Shown: in pieces, positions 16,056 to 25,613 of the stretch
How the letters are laid out: the number at the start of each line of letters is the position of its first letter
Position numbering within the stretch: the first letter of the stretch is position 1
NCBI GenBank assembly: GCA_036380735.1
Contig: DASVEE010000004.1
Location: forward strand, 1 to 64,000
DNA length: 64,000 nt
Direction of reading: 5' to 3'
From: DASVEE01 sp036380735
GTDB lineage: Bacteria > Acidobacteriota > Thermoanaerobaculia > Gp7-AA8
Position numbers and translations under genes: made by a program
Notes under the pieces: model-generated
What the model saw: the letters and a program-made list of their open reading frames with translations, nothing else
The model's database searches: none
Told to the model about the DNA's origin: nothing

Positions 16056-17777
16056 ATGAAACGACTGCTGCTGCTTGCCCTCGCCGTGCTGCCGCTCGCG
16101 TGCAAACAAGAGAATGCTCAGATGACTGGAACGACCGCCACCGCGCCCGCCGCGCAATCGGGAAAACTGGAGATCCGGCCGGACGTGCCGCAGCGCCTCG
16201 CGAAGCTGCCGCGCACGGTCATCGACTACGACCGCTCGCTGCTCGACGCGAACGAGCAGCAGGTGCTGCAGAAGCTGATCGAGGCGTCGAAATACATCGA
16301 CGAGATCCAGTGGCGCCAGGTGTCGGAGCAGAACCCCGAGCTCCGCACGCGGCTCCAGCAGCAGGCATCGCAGTCGGAGGTTGATCGCGCCGGCTACGAA
16401 TACTTCGTGGCGAACAAGGGACGCTGGGACCGGCTGCAGAACGACGAGCCGTTCATCGCCCCCTTCGGCAAGGAGGGGGAGAAGCCGCACGGCGCCGCCT
16501 TCTATCCGGCGGACATCACGAAAGAAGAATTCGAAAAGTACGTGGCCGCGCATCCCGACCAGAAGGAAGCGCTGCAGGGGCTCTTCACGGTGGTGCGGCG
16601 CCAGGGCGACCAGCTCGTGGCGATTCCCTACTCCGAGCACTACAAGGAGTTCCTGACGCCGGCCGCGGCGAAGCTGCGTGAGGCGGCGGCGCTGACGAAG
16701 AACGCGTCGCTGAAGAACTACCTGACGAAGGTCGCCGACGCCTTCTTCACGAACAACTACCGCGAGAGCGACATGGCGTGGATGGACCTGGAGGGGCCGA
16801 TCGAGGTGGTCATCGGGCCGTACGAGGTCTACGAGGACGAGCTGTTCAACCTCAAGGCGTCGTTCGAGTCGTTCGTCACGGTCGTCGACAAGCCGGAGTC
16901 GGACAAGCTGACCGTCTACGCGCAGCACCTTCCGGCGATGGAGCAGAATCTCCCCGAGCCGGACGAGTACAAGAACGCGAACCGCGGCACGGAGTCGCCG
17001 ATCCGCGTGGTGCAGGAAGCCTACACCGCCGGTGACGCCCGCAACGGCGTCCAGACGTCGGCCTTCAACCTCCCGAACGACGAGGTCGTGCGCGAGCAGA
17101 AGGGCTCGAAGAAGGTGCTGCTGAAGAACGTGATGGAGGCGAAGTACCGGCAGAGCGGCCTCCCCATCGGCCAGCGCGTGCTCGACCCGTCGCTGCGCAA
17201 CCTGATCTCCTTCGACGCCTACTTCAACCACGTCCTCTTCCACGAGCTGTCGCACGGCGTCGGCCCGGGCCTCATTCCCGACCCGAAAGGCGGCAAGGAG
17301 CGCGTCGACGTGCGCCTGCTGCTCAAGAACCTCTACTCGTCGATCGAGGAGTGCAAGGCGGACGCGGTCGGCCTGTGGAACGTGCTCTACGCCTTCGACA
17401 AGGGGCTGCTCAAAGGCTTCGACGAGCGGCAGCTCTACGCCACCTACACCGGCCTGATGTTCCGCTCGATGCGGTTCGGCCTCGATGAAGCGCACGGCCG
17501 CGGCACGGCGGTGCAGTGGAACTGGCTGCGCGAGCGGGGGGCGATCACGCCGACGGCGAACAACACCTTCACGGTCGATTTCACCAAGTACCGCGAGGGG
17601 ATCCGCACGCTGGCCACGGAGTTGCTGACCATCGAGGCAACGGGCGACTTCGCCCGCGCCGAGCGCCTGCTGAACAAGTACGGCGTGACGAACCCGGAGA
17701 TCGAGGCGGTGACCAGGTCGCTCGCCGACATCCCGGTCGACATCACGCCGGTGTTCGCGGCGGCGGGAGAGCAGTAA
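16056..17777 (+). CDS. lipoprotein zinc metallopeptidase, M49 (DPP III)-like
   Basis: A 573-residue protein with a lipobox (LPLAC, Cys 16). Zinc-site motifs HELSH (396-400) and EECKAD (431-436) match the HExxxH...EECRAD arrangement of dipeptidyl-peptidase III. Here the first motif has the shorter HExxH spacing seen in related bacterial members. It probably trims peptides at the outer face of the membrane. A TAGAAT -10-like element at 16042-16047 lies only 8 nt before the ATG, and no Shine-Dalgarno is seen, so the message may be leaderless. Confidence 0.82.
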   Translation: MKRLLLLALAVLPLACKQENAQMTGTTATAPAAQSGKLEIRPDVPQRLAKLPRTVIDYDRSLLDANEQQVLQKLIEASKYIDEIQWRQVSEQNPELRTRLQQQASQSEVDRAGYEYFVANKGRWDRLQNDEPFIAPFGKEGEKPHGAAFYPADITKEEFEKYVAAHPDQKEALQGLFTVVRRQGDQLVAIPYSEHYKEFLTPAAAKLREAAALTKNASLKNYLTKVADAFFTNNYRESDMAWMDLEGPIEVVIGPYEVYEDELFNLKASFESFVTVVDKPESDKLTVYAQHLPAMEQNLPEPDEYKNANRGTESPIRVVQEAYTAGDARNGVQTSAFNLPNDEVVREQKGSKKVLLKNVMEAKYRQSGLPIGQRVLDPSLRNLISFDAYFNHVLFHELSHGVGPGLIPDPKGGKERVDVRLLLKNLYSSIEECKADAVGLWNVLYAFDKGLLKGFDERQLYATYTGLMFRSMRFGLDEAHGRGTAVQWNWLRERGAITPTANNTFTVDFTKYREGIRTLATELLTIEATGDFARAERLLNKYGVTNPEIEAVTRSLADIPVDITPVFAAAGEQ

Positions 17778-17791
17778 GACGGAGGAATCAG

Positions 17792-18034
17792 ATGGAAGGT
17801 CGTGTGCTCCTCGAGTGCGGTGAGTGCGATGTACGGCGCGAGATCGTCGGCGAAATCCCGGAGGAGTACACGGCCAGCTTCCTGGCCGCCGTCCGCGAAG
17901 ACGGATGGGTGCCGCGCCCCGGCGCCAACACCCCGACCCTGGTTTGCGGATCGTGCCTGATGCGGTACGCCGGGCATGAGACCGTGGACGACGAGGAAAA
18001 GGTGCAGGGGCGCCGGGATCCGAAGGACGTTTAG
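17792..18034 (+). CDS. small zinc-ribbon protein
   Basis: An 80-residue protein starting at an ATG 14 bp after the metallopeptidase stop with a perfect GGAGGA site. Two CxxC pairs (Cys 9/12 and 52/55) make a four-cysteine zinc ribbon, separated by EEYTASFLAAVREDGW. Both knuckles and the strong ribosome site support a real gene despite the small size. Role unknown; cotranscribed with the peptidase. Confidence 0.7.
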   Translation: MEGRVLLECGECDVRREIVGEIPEEYTASFLAAVREDGWVPRPGANTPTLVCGSCLMRYAGHETVDDEEKVQGRRDPKDV

Positions 18035-18058
18035 CGCACGCCTGTCACTGCGCCGTCC

Positions 18059-18139
18059 GCCGGGCAAAGCCCGGGGCTAGCAAGTCTGTGCCTTTACGCC
18101 GGAAGGTACAGTCCTGCTAGCCCCGGGCTTTGCCCGGCG
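18059..18139. repeat. family E inverted repeat (near-perfect hairpin)
   Basis: The left arm GCCGGGCAAAGCCCGGGGCT plus AGCAAG (18059-18084) pairs with the right arm CTGCTAGCCCCGGGCTTTGC plus CCGGC (18114-18138) around a 30-nt loop. It follows the zinc-ribbon gene. A half-copy lies at 139-160. Confidence 0.85.
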
Positions 18140-18172
18140 GGACCTTCGCGCAGCAGTGGCGTCAGCGTCCCG

Positions 18173-18178
18173 TACAAT
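18173..18178 (+). promoter_or_regulatory. -10-like element, possibly leaderless start
   Basis: TACAAT lies only 6 nt upstream of the GTG start of the GNAT gene. If it is the real -10, the mRNA would begin at or next to the start codon. No -35 match was found at standard spacing. Confidence 0.35.
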
Positions 18179-18184
18179 CCGGCG

Positions 18185-19087
18185 GTGATCTCGTCCGATC
18201 GCGACACCTTTCTGGCACTGGGCCCGGCCCGCGGTGTGGACCGGCATCCGCACAAACTGTTCGTCATCCCCGGCGTGGCGCGCGTCGCCGCGCTGCTGCG
18301 CGAGGACGCCGGGCTTCTGGGCTACTTCGAAGCGGTCGACGACGCGGACGCCGTGCGCGCGCTGCTCCACGAAGCGGCGGCCTGGCTGCGTGCGAATGGC
18401 GCGCGTGAGGTCATCGGGCCGATGGATGGCGATACGTGGCACCGCTACCGCGTCAACGCGGGGCCCTTCGAGACGCCGCCGTTTCTGCTCGAGCCGGTGA
18501 ATCCGCCGTACTACGCGAAGCTGTGGGAAGCGGCGGGGGCCGAGGTGCTGGAGACGTATTCGTCGAAGCGCGTGGACGACATCGCGCCGCTGATCGCGAA
18601 GCTGGCGCCGATGGACGCACGCGCCGTCGCGCGCGGCTATCGCTTCCGCCCCATCGATCCCGCGCGTCTGCACGAGGAGCTGACGCTCGTCTGGCAGCTC
18701 TCGCTCGAGATCTTCGCCGGCAACGCGTTCTACTCGCCGATCGCGCTGGACGACTTCCTCGCGCTCTACACTGGCATCGACCGGCTGCTCGTACCGGAGC
18801 TCGTGCTCTTCGCCCACGACGCGGAGGGCGCGGCGGCGGGGTTCGTCTTCGCGTATCCCGATCCGGCGCCGGGTGTCATCGACTACAAGACGATCGGCGT
18901 GACGCCGCGGCATCGCCGCGGCTACGTCGGCTGGGCGCTGCTGCATCGCGTCTATCAGGCGGCGCTGCGCATGGGACGCCCGGTGGCGAACCACTGCCTC
19001 ATGCGCGAGGGGAACGCCTCGCAGTCGATGGATGCGGGGCACGCGGAGGAGTTTCGGCGGTATCTTCTCTACCGTCTTCCCTCATGA
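18185..19087 (+). CDS. GNAT-family acyltransferase-like protein
   Basis: A 300-residue protein from a GTG start. The C-terminal half has the GNAT acyl-CoA site region (IDYKTIGVTPRHRRGYVGWA, around 236-255), with the R-x-x-G-x-G/A loop as RHRRGYVG. The N-terminal half (GPMDGDTWHRYR) resembles a degenerate second GNAT fold. It probably acylates a small molecule or lipid precursor. It overlaps the acyl-AMP ligase gene by 4 bp, making it first gene of a four-gene operon. Confidence 0.65.
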   Translation: MISSDRDTFLALGPARGVDRHPHKLFVIPGVARVAALLREDAGLLGYFEAVDDADAVRALLHEAAAWLRANGAREVIGPMDGDTWHRYRVNAGPFETPPFLLEPVNPPYYAKLWEAAGAEVLETYSSKRVDDIAPLIAKLAPMDARAVARGYRFRPIDPARLHEELTLVWQLSLEIFAGNAFYSPIALDDFLALYTGIDRLLVPELVLFAHDAEGAAAGFVFAYPDPAPGVIDYKTIGVTPRHRRGYVGWALLHRVYQAALRMGRPVANHCLMREGNASQSMDAGHAEEFRRYLLYRLPS

Positions 19088-20664
19088 ACGCTGCTGCCCT
19101 GTTTCACGATGCCGCGCACCGCGTGCCCGAGCGCGTGGCGTTCTACGACGGCTCCGCCGTGGTCACGTTCGGGAAGTTGTGGGCGCGCGTGGCGCGCTTC
19201 CGCGGCGGCCTCGCGGAGCAGGGCTTCGCGCCGGGCGACCGTGCACTGATCCTCCTCCCGATGTCCGTCGACCTCTACGTGGCGCTGCTGGCGGTGCTCG
19301 CGCACGGCGGCGTGGCGGCGTTCCTCGACCCGTGGGTCGGCTTCCGGCAGATGGTGCGCCTCGCCGTCTACTCGCAGCCGAAGGCGTTCCTCGCCCGCTG
19401 GAAAGGGCATCTGTTGCGCCTCGCGAGCAGCGACCTGCGGCGCATCCCGATCACGCGCGTGACGCCGGGACGCGCGCTCGACGGCGTGCATCCGGTGGCG
19501 ACCGACGAGCGCGCGCTGATCACGTTCACGACCGGCTCGAGCGGCAACCCGAAAGGGGTCAACCGCACGCACCGCATCCTCCGCGCGCAGCACGAGCGCC
19601 TGGCCGCGGAATGGCCGGCCATCGAAGGCGACGTCGATCTCTGCACCTTTCCGGTCTTTGCCCTGAACAACCTCGCCCTCGGTGTGCCGACCCTGATTCC
19701 GCCGATCGACTTCAAGCAGGTGGCGAGAGCCGATCCGCGCAAAGTGGCCGCCGCGGCACGGCGCGCCGGCGTGACGACAGCGACGGCGTCGCCGCCGCTG
19801 TTCGATTTGCTGGCGTCGATCGCTGAGCGGCCGCGCTTCCGGCGCGTGCTCACCGGAGGGGCGCCGGTGACGGATGCGCAACTGCGCCGCTGGGTCGCCG
19901 CGTGGCCCGATGCGGAGATCGAAGTGGCGTACGGGTCGACGGAAGCGGAACCGGTGGCGCGAGTGTCCGCGCGCGAACGTCTGACCGCCGGGCAAAAACC
20001 CGATGGGACAGATGGGACAGATGGGACAGATGGGCCAAATCAGAGGCCGGGTTTGTCTCATAAGTCCCATAGGTCCCATCTGTCCCATCTGTCCCATCCG
20101 TCCCATTCCCCTTCCGCGCCCGGCTACATCGCCGGTCACATCGCGGAAGGCGTCCGCGCCAAAGTGATCCCCATCGACCGTGGGCCGGTCACCATGATCC
20201 AGGAACTACCGGCCGGCGAAATCGGCGAACTGATCGTCACCGGCGACCACGTCTGTCGCGACTACGACGGCGATCCCGAGGGCGTGCGCCAGAACAAGAT
20301 CCACGATGCGGACGGCACCGTGTGGCACCGCATGGGCGACACCGGCTGGTTCGATGAGCAGCAGCGCTTCCGCATCGCCGGGCGCGTCCACTCCACGATC
20401 ACCCGTGGCGGCGTGCACGTGCATCCGCAGCTCGTGGAGCAGGCCGCGCGCGGCGACGACGAGCGCATCCGCCGCGTCGCCGCCGTCGGCATCGACGGCC
20501 GCCTCGTCATCGTCGTGGAGAGCGACGCCCCTGCCGTCAGCATCGCTGCCGATGTCCGCGCGCGCGTCGACTGCGACGAGGTCATCGTGCGCCGCGAGCC
20601 GCTCCCCGTCGATCCCCGCCACAACAGCAAGATCGATTACACGAAGCTGAAGGAGTCGCTGTGA
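19084..20664 (+). CDS. acyl-AMP/acyl-CoA ligase, OleC-like, with repeat insertion
   Basis: A 526-residue ANL-superfamily enzyme. The AMP-binding P-loop TTGSSGNPKGV is at 149-159, the YGSTE motif at 283-287 and the hinge-type GDTGWFDEQQRFRIAGR near 420. The segment DLCTFPVFALNNLALG resembles OleC (olefin beta-lactone synthetase) and related fatty-acyl ligases. It activates a carboxylic acid as adenylate. Residues about 306-342 (DGT and SH repeats) are encoded by a family A inverted repeat inserted in frame between YGSTE and GYIAGH, likely a surface loop. It overlaps both neighbours by 4 bp. Confidence 0.8.
   Translation: MNAAALFHDAAHRVPERVAFYDGSAVVTFGKLWARVARFRGGLAEQGFAPGDRALILLPMSVDLYVALLAVLAHGGVAAFLDPWVGFRQMVRLAVYSQPKAFLARWKGHLLRLASSDLRRIPITRVTPGRALDGVHPVATDERALITFTTGSSGNPKGVNRTHRILRAQHERLAAEWPAIEGDVDLCTFPVFALNNLALGVPTLIPPIDFKQVARADPRKVAAAARRAGVTTATASPPLFDLLASIAERPRFRRVLTGGAPVTDAQLRRWVAAWPDAEIEVAYGSTEAEPVARVSARERLTAGQKPDGTDGTDGTDGPNQRPGLSHKSHRSHLSHLSHPSHSPSAPGYIAGHIAEGVRAKVIPIDRGPVTMIQELPAGEIGELIVTGDHVCRDYDGDPEGVRQNKIHDADGTVWHRMGDTGWFDEQQRFRIAGRVHSTITRGGVHVHPQLVEQAARGDDERIRRVAAVGIDGRLVIVVESDAPAVSIAADVRARVDCDEVIVRREPLPVDPRHNSKIDYTKLKESL
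20001..20109. repeat. family A inverted repeat inside the acyl-AMP ligase gene
   Basis: The left arm (20001-20040) is GATGGGACA x3 plus GATGGGCCA. The right arm (20053-20107) is TCCCATNNG units. The 9-nt unit equals three codons and no stop arises, so the reading frame continues through the hairpin. It is the only copy found inside a coding region. Confidence 0.9.
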
Positions 20665-21584
20665 GCTTCGCGCGTAACTTCCTCGCCTACCTCAACGAGC
20701 GCTTTCCGCCGCTGGCGAACGTGCTCCTCATCCTGGCGTACTTTTCGTCGAACCAGTTCCTGGCGATCGCGCTGACGACCCCCGGCGCCCCGATGCACTA
20801 CGACCGCTGGTCCTTTCTCGGGATGCTGATGATGGTCTGCTTCTTCTTCCACATCCGCGTGTTCGACGAGCACAAGGACTACGAGGAAGACTGCCGCCAC
20901 TATCCGCAGCGCGTGCTGCAGAGCGGGCGCATCACGCTGCGCCACCTGAAGATCGCCGGCGGTCTCGCCATCGCGACGCAGCTCGTCATCTGCGCGCTGC
21001 GTGGTCCGGAGACGCTCGTGGCGTGGGGCATCGCCTTCGGCTTCGCGCTGCTGATGCTGAAGGAGTTCTTCGTCCCCACGTTCCTCAAGCGCTACTTCCT
21101 CCTCTACGCGACGAGCCACATGCTGATCATGCCGCTCCTCGCGCTGCTGGTCTTCTCCTTCGCCACGAAGCGTTGGCCGTGGGAAGGGCCGCCGTGGTTC
21201 TGGGTCTACGCCTTCGTCGGCTTCTTCGTCACCTTCAACTGGGAGGTGTCGCGCAAGATCCGCGCGCCGGAGCAGGAGATCGACGGCGTCGACTCCTACA
21301 CGAAGATCTTCGGGACGTTCGGCGCGGCGTACGTGGTGCTGCTGATCCGCTTCATCGACACCGCCATGGTTGCCGCCGTCGGCCACCACCTCGGCTTCTC
21401 GACCTGGTTTTACGTCGCGCTGATCGTGCTCTATGCGATCTGCTTCGTCGGTTTTCTGCAATACCGCATGCGGCCTACGCCTCGCCACGCGAAGATGATG
21501 GAGGTCTACGCCGGCATGTACATGATCGTGTTCGATCTGCTGGTGGCGATCGAACTGGGGCGGAAGTTCGGAGTAGATGTGTGA
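20661..21584 (+). CDS. UbiA-family prenyltransferase
   Basis: A 307-residue protein with about eight membrane helices. The first Asp-rich motif reads RVFDEHKDYEED (around 67-78) and the second NWEVSRKIRAPEQEIDGVDS (around 195-214), the paired Mg-diphosphate sites of UbiA enzymes. It should move a prenyl group from a prenyl diphosphate to an acceptor. The GTG start overlaps the ligase stop (GTGA). No quinone or heme O genes are adjacent, so the acceptor is unknown. Isoprenoid precursors could come from Dxs/IspA (52540-55560). Confidence 0.88.
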   Translation: MSFARNFLAYLNERFPPLANVLLILAYFSSNQFLAIALTTPGAPMHYDRWSFLGMLMMVCFFFHIRVFDEHKDYEEDCRHYPQRVLQSGRITLRHLKIAGGLAIATQLVICALRGPETLVAWGIAFGFALLMLKEFFVPTFLKRYFLLYATSHMLIMPLLALLVFSFATKRWPWEGPPWFWVYAFVGFFVTFNWEVSRKIRAPEQEIDGVDSYTKIFGTFGAAYVVLLIRFIDTAMVAAVGHHLGFSTWFYVALIVLYAICFVGFLQYRMRPTPRHAKMMEVYAGMYMIVFDLLVAIELGRKFGVDV

Positions 21585-21586
21585 GG

Positions 21587-21675
21587 AACGTTGTCCGTTG
21601 TCCGTTGTCCGTGCTGGCGCAGCACGAACGCGTAGCGCAGCACGGACAACGGACAACGGAAAACGGAAAACGCGG
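21587..21675. repeat. family B composite inverted repeat, copy 3
   Basis: The left arm (21587-21612, GGAACGTTGTCCGTTGTCC) pairs with the right arm (21640-21672, ACGGACA/ACGGAAA units). The central stem is GTGCTGGCGCAGCAC/GTAGCGCAGCAC. It separates the UbiA and dikinase genes, both plus strand. Confidence 0.85.
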
Positions 21676-21683
21676 ATGAACCC

Positions 21684-24250
21684 ATGACCTACACCGTCAC
21701 CCCAGGCAACGCCACACCACGCGCATCTCTGATCGGCGGCAAGGCCGCAGGCCTTTGGAAGCTGACGCGCATCGGTCAGCCGGTTCCGCCGTTCTACGTG
21801 ATCACGACCGCCGCGCATGCGGCGGGGCTGACGCCGGCGGTGGCGCAGGCGATCCGTGAGACGCACGCGCGCGTCATCCCGGGCGGTGCGTTCGTCGCCG
21901 TGCGCTCCTCCGCGGTGGGAGAAGACGCCGCCGACGCCTCGTTCGCCGGGCTGCACGAAAGCTATCTCTTCGTCACGGAGGAGAACCTCCTCGACGCGGT
22001 GGAGAAGGTCTGGGCCAGCGCGCACAGCGAGCGCGCGATGGCGTACCGGCAAGAGAAGAACCTTCCCACAGACGGCATCACCATCGCCGTGGTCGTGCAG
22101 CAGATGATCGACGCGAAAGCGAGCGGCGTCGTGTTCACCGCGAATCCCACGACGAACGACGTCCACGAGGTCGTCATCAGCTCCCTGTTCGGCATCGGCG
22201 AGGGGCTCGTTAGCGCCGGCTTCGACGCCGACACGTTCGTCGTGCAGAAGAGCGACCTCTCGATCTCCATGCAGCTCGCGGAGAAGGGGGAAGCGATCGT
22301 TTTCGATCACGAGCGCGGCAGCGGCACGAAAGCCGTCGAGGTCGAAGATCCTCTCGCCCGCAGCCTCGGCGACCACGGCGTGCGCGAGCTCGCCCGTGCG
22401 GCGATGGCCATCGAGCGCGCGTTCGGCCGGCCGCAGGACATCGAGTTCGCGTGGAACGATCACCGCCTCTACATCCTGCAATCACGTCCCATCACCACGC
22501 TGCAGGAGCATGGCCCCGCGGCAGGGCACCGGCTGCTGTGGGACAACTCGAACATCGTCGAGAGCTTCAGCGGCGTGACGTCGCCGCTGACGTTCAGCGT
22601 CATCCGCCGCGCGTACGCGATCGTCTATCGCTGCTTCGCCGAGGTGATGGGGATTCCGCAGAAGACGATCCGGGCGAATCAGGCGGTGTTCGAGAACATG
22701 CTCGGCCTCTTCCGCGGCCAGGTGTACTACAACCTCCTCAACTGGTACGCGCTCGTGCGCCTCTTTCCCGGCTTCGAATACAACCGCGCCTACATGGAGT
22801 CGATGATGGGCGTGCGCGAGGCGGCGCAGTTCACGGAGGCTCCGGCCCGCGCGTCGTTCGCGCAGCGCTATTTCGTCGAGCTCCCCGCGCTGCTGAAGCT
22901 CGTCGGCCGCTCCGCCGGCAACTTCATTCGCATCAAAAAGCTCGTGCGCGAGTTCGAGACGAACTTCCGCGAGCACTACACCCGCTGGTCCGCCATCGAC
23001 GTGAAGTCGCTCCGGCCGGACGAGCTGATGAACCTCTACCGCGAGTTCGAGGATCGCGTGCTCTGGACGTGGCGCCCGCCGATCATCAACGACTTCTTCG
23101 TGATGATCTTCTACGGCACGCTGAAGAAGCTCTGCGCGAAGTGGTGCGGCGACGAATCGGGCTCGCTGCAGAACGATCTCCTCACCGGCGAAGGTGGGAT
23201 CGAGAGTGCGGAGCCGGCGAAGATGCTGCTGCGCCTCGCATCGTCGGCGAAGAAGGATGCGGCGCTCGTCGAGGCGATCCGCGGCGACGACGCGCTCACG
23301 CGCATCCGCGACTTCCCGGCGTTCGCGGCGGAGATCGACCGCTATCTCGACCTCTACGGCTTCCGCTGCATGAACGAGCTGAAGCTCGAGGAGCATTCGT
23401 TGCGGGACCGGCCGGAGATCCTCGTCACCTACGTGCGCAACTATCTCGATGCGTCGGACGAGACGCTCGACGTGCATCGTCAGGAGGAGCGCGAGCGCGC
23501 GCTGCGCCTGGAGGCGGAGAAGCGCGCGTTCGCGAAGCTGAAATTCTGGCAGCGCCCCCTCTTCCGCTTCGTCCTCCGCTGCGCCCGCCTCGGCGTGAAG
23601 AACCGCGAGAACATGCGCTTCGCGCGCACACGCATCTTCGGCCTCGTGCGCGAGGTAGTGCGCGCGATGGGGCACCGGCTGCACGAGGAAGGGCTGCTCG
23701 ACGCGCCGGACGACGTCTTCATGCTCGGCCTCGACGAGCTGTGGGACTACGTCAAGGGAACCGCGCTGACGACGGACCTGCGCGGCCTCGTCGCGGTGCG
23801 GCAGGCGGAGTTCGCCGCGTATCGCGCGAATCCGGTGATCGACGAGCGCTTCGAGACGTTCGGCATGGCGTACAACCGCAACGCGTTCCGCTCGCGGAGC
23901 GTGGAGGCGGCGCCGTCAGAGGACGGGACGCTCCGCGGCATCGCCTGTTCCCCCGGCACGATCACCGGCGTCGTGAAGGTGCTGCGCTCGCCGCAGGACG
24001 ACATGAGGCTGGCGGGGGAGATCCTCGTCGCCGAGCGTACCGATCCCGGCTGGGTGCCGCTGTACCCGTCGATCTCGGGGCTGCTCATCGAGAGAGGATC
24101 GATCCTGTCGCACTCCGCGATCGTGGCGCGCGAGATGGGGATCCCGACCATCGTCGGCATCCGTGGGCTGACATCGCTGGTGAAGACCGGCGATACCGTG
24201 ACCATGGACGGCAGTACCGGCGTGCTGCAGGTGCATCCGGGGAACGCGGG

Positions 24251-24260
<10 letters not shown>
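21684..24260 (+). CDS. PEP-synthase-like dikinase with rifampicin-phosphotransferase layout
   Basis: An 858-residue protein. Residues 1-280 are the pyruvate-phosphate-dikinase ATP-grasp domain (FVAVRSSAVGEDAADASFAG; NPTTNDVHEVVISSLFGIGE; QDIEFAWNDHRLYILQSRP). About 290-740 is a family-specific substrate domain. The C-terminal swivelling His domain ends with ILSHSAIVAREMGIPTIVG, catalytic His 810. The order ATP domain, substrate domain, C-terminal His domain, without the PEP-binding barrel, and the length match rifampicin phosphotransferases rather than PpsA. It probably phosphorylates a small-molecule hydroxyl. The substrate may be the lipid or aromatic product of the upstream genes (inference). 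Confidence 0.8.
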
Positions 24261-24361
<101 letters not shown>

Positions 24362-24377
24362 ACCAACGGCCCCACGG

Positions 24378-25232
24378 CTACCGCCCCAGGAACTGCCGCA
24401 CCACGGCGGCTACGTCTTTCTTTTCGCCGTCGACGGCGTAGTTCATGCGGCGCATGGCGGCGTCGTCGATGCGGTCGCCCAGCGCTTCCAGGGAGCGTGA
24501 GGCGCCGCGGCACTTTTCGTCGATGGCGCGGCGGTAGACCACGGCCGCGTCGTAGGGCGGGAAGTAGCGGCGGTCGTCTTCCAGCACGACCAGCCCCAGC
24601 GAGTCGATCAGCCCGTCGGTCGAGTTGCCGGCGATGAGGTCGACCTGGCCGGCGGCCAGTGCTTTGTAGGTCAGCCCGAGGTCCATGGTGGCGGGGGCGT
24701 TCTTGAACTGCAGTTGGTAGGCGGTCAGGAGGCCGGGCCAGCCGTCGGGGCGTTCGACGAACTCGTAGCCGAAGCCGGGGCGGAAGGTCGAGGCCACGCG
24801 GGAGAGGTCGGAGATCTTCGTCAGCCCGTGCTGTTGCGCGTCCTGTTTGCGCACGATCATGGCGAAGGTGTTGTTGAACCCGAGGCGCGGACCGTAGCGG
24901 AGCTGGAGGCGGGAGTACTCCCCTTTGACCACGCGATCGACCTCGGCGCGGTCCTGCGATGTCGGCTTGTGCAGGATCGCGGTCAGCGCGGTGCCGGAGT
25001 ACTCCACGTAGGCGTCGACGGCGCCGGTGGTCATCGCGTTGTGCACGAGCATCGTGCCGCCCATGTTGAGGCGGCGGTCGACGGTGCAGCCGGCCTGTTC
25101 GAGCTGCTGGGCGAGGAGCTCGCCGAGGATGACGGACTCGGTGAAGTTCTTGGAGGAGACCACGACGGGCGCGCGGTTGCTCTCGCGCGAACAGGCAGCG
25201 GCGAGCAGAAGGAAGACGACGAATTTGCGCAC
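24378..25232 (-). CDS. glycine betaine/choline-type ABC substrate-binding lipoprotein
   Basis: A 284-residue protein. Signal peptide with lipobox (LLAAAC, Cys 14), then an OpuAC/OsmF-type fold: VSSKNFTESVILGELLAQQL, GGTMLVHNAMTTGAVDAYVE, YSGTALTAILHK, NSTDGLIDSLGLVVLEDDRR. It should capture quaternary amines for an importer. The adjacent genes lack a permease or ATPase; a matching pair lies about 37 kb away at 62339-63720. The next gene upstream is a small membrane protein 3 bp away. Confidence 0.88.
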   Translation of the reverse strand: MRKFVVFLLLAAACSRESNRAPVVVSSKNFTESVILGELLAQQLEQAGCTVDRRLNMGGTMLVHNAMTTGAVDAYVEYSGTALTAILHKPTSQDRAEVDRVVKGEYSRLQLRYGPRLGFNNTFAMIVRKQDAQQHGLTKISDLSRVASTFRPGFGYEFVERPDGWPGLLTAYQLQFKNAPATMDLGLTYKALAAGQVDLIAGNSTDGLIDSLGLVVLEDDRRYFPPYDAAVVYRRAIDEKCRGASRSLEALGDRIDDAAMRRMNYAVDGEKKDVAAVVRQFLGR

Positions 25233-25235
25233 GAA

Positions 25236-25472
25236 CTACTCCTTCGACCGGCGGTTCCAGTCTTCACGGAAGGCTTTGCCGGGCGAGCGATCGCTCAGCC
25301 GCGGCTTCTCGAGGATGGAGGCAATGAGATCGGCCAGGCCCCAGGTGAGGAAGGTGGAGGCGGCGATGGTGAAGAACTGGGAGAGGGTGCTGAGCCCGAG
25401 GAGGAAAAAGAGCGTCAGCGGGAGCGCGACTCCCATGACCACGATGCCGATGATGAGCCTGACGCCCGACAC
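25236..25472 (-). CDS. small two-TM membrane protein
   Basis: A 78-residue protein from a GTG start. Two hydrophobic helices (about 5-28 and 33-52) and a basic tail (SDRSPGKAFREDWNRRSKE). It is 3 bp upstream of the betaine-binding lipoprotein gene and probably cotranscribed. Too small to be a canonical ABC permease. Function unknown. Confidence 0.55.
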   Translation of the reverse strand: MSGVRLIIGIVVMGVALPLTLFFLLGLSTLSQFFTIAASTFLTWGLADLIASILEKPRLSDRSPGKAFREDWNRRSKE

Positions 25473-25613
25473 GGGCGACAGTGTAACGGACGAACGCGGC
25501 TACAGGACGCGATAGCGGAATGACTTGCCGACGAAGAACCTACGCACCGACAGGCATTTGACTGCCAAATGCGGTGCTACGCGTCGCAGCCGTTCCCGCA
25601 GTTTCTACCGCCG

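Noticed and set aside
24378..25472. Complete betaine transporter operon
   Set aside because: The second gene encodes only a 78-residue two-helix protein, not a permease, and no ATPase is adjacent.
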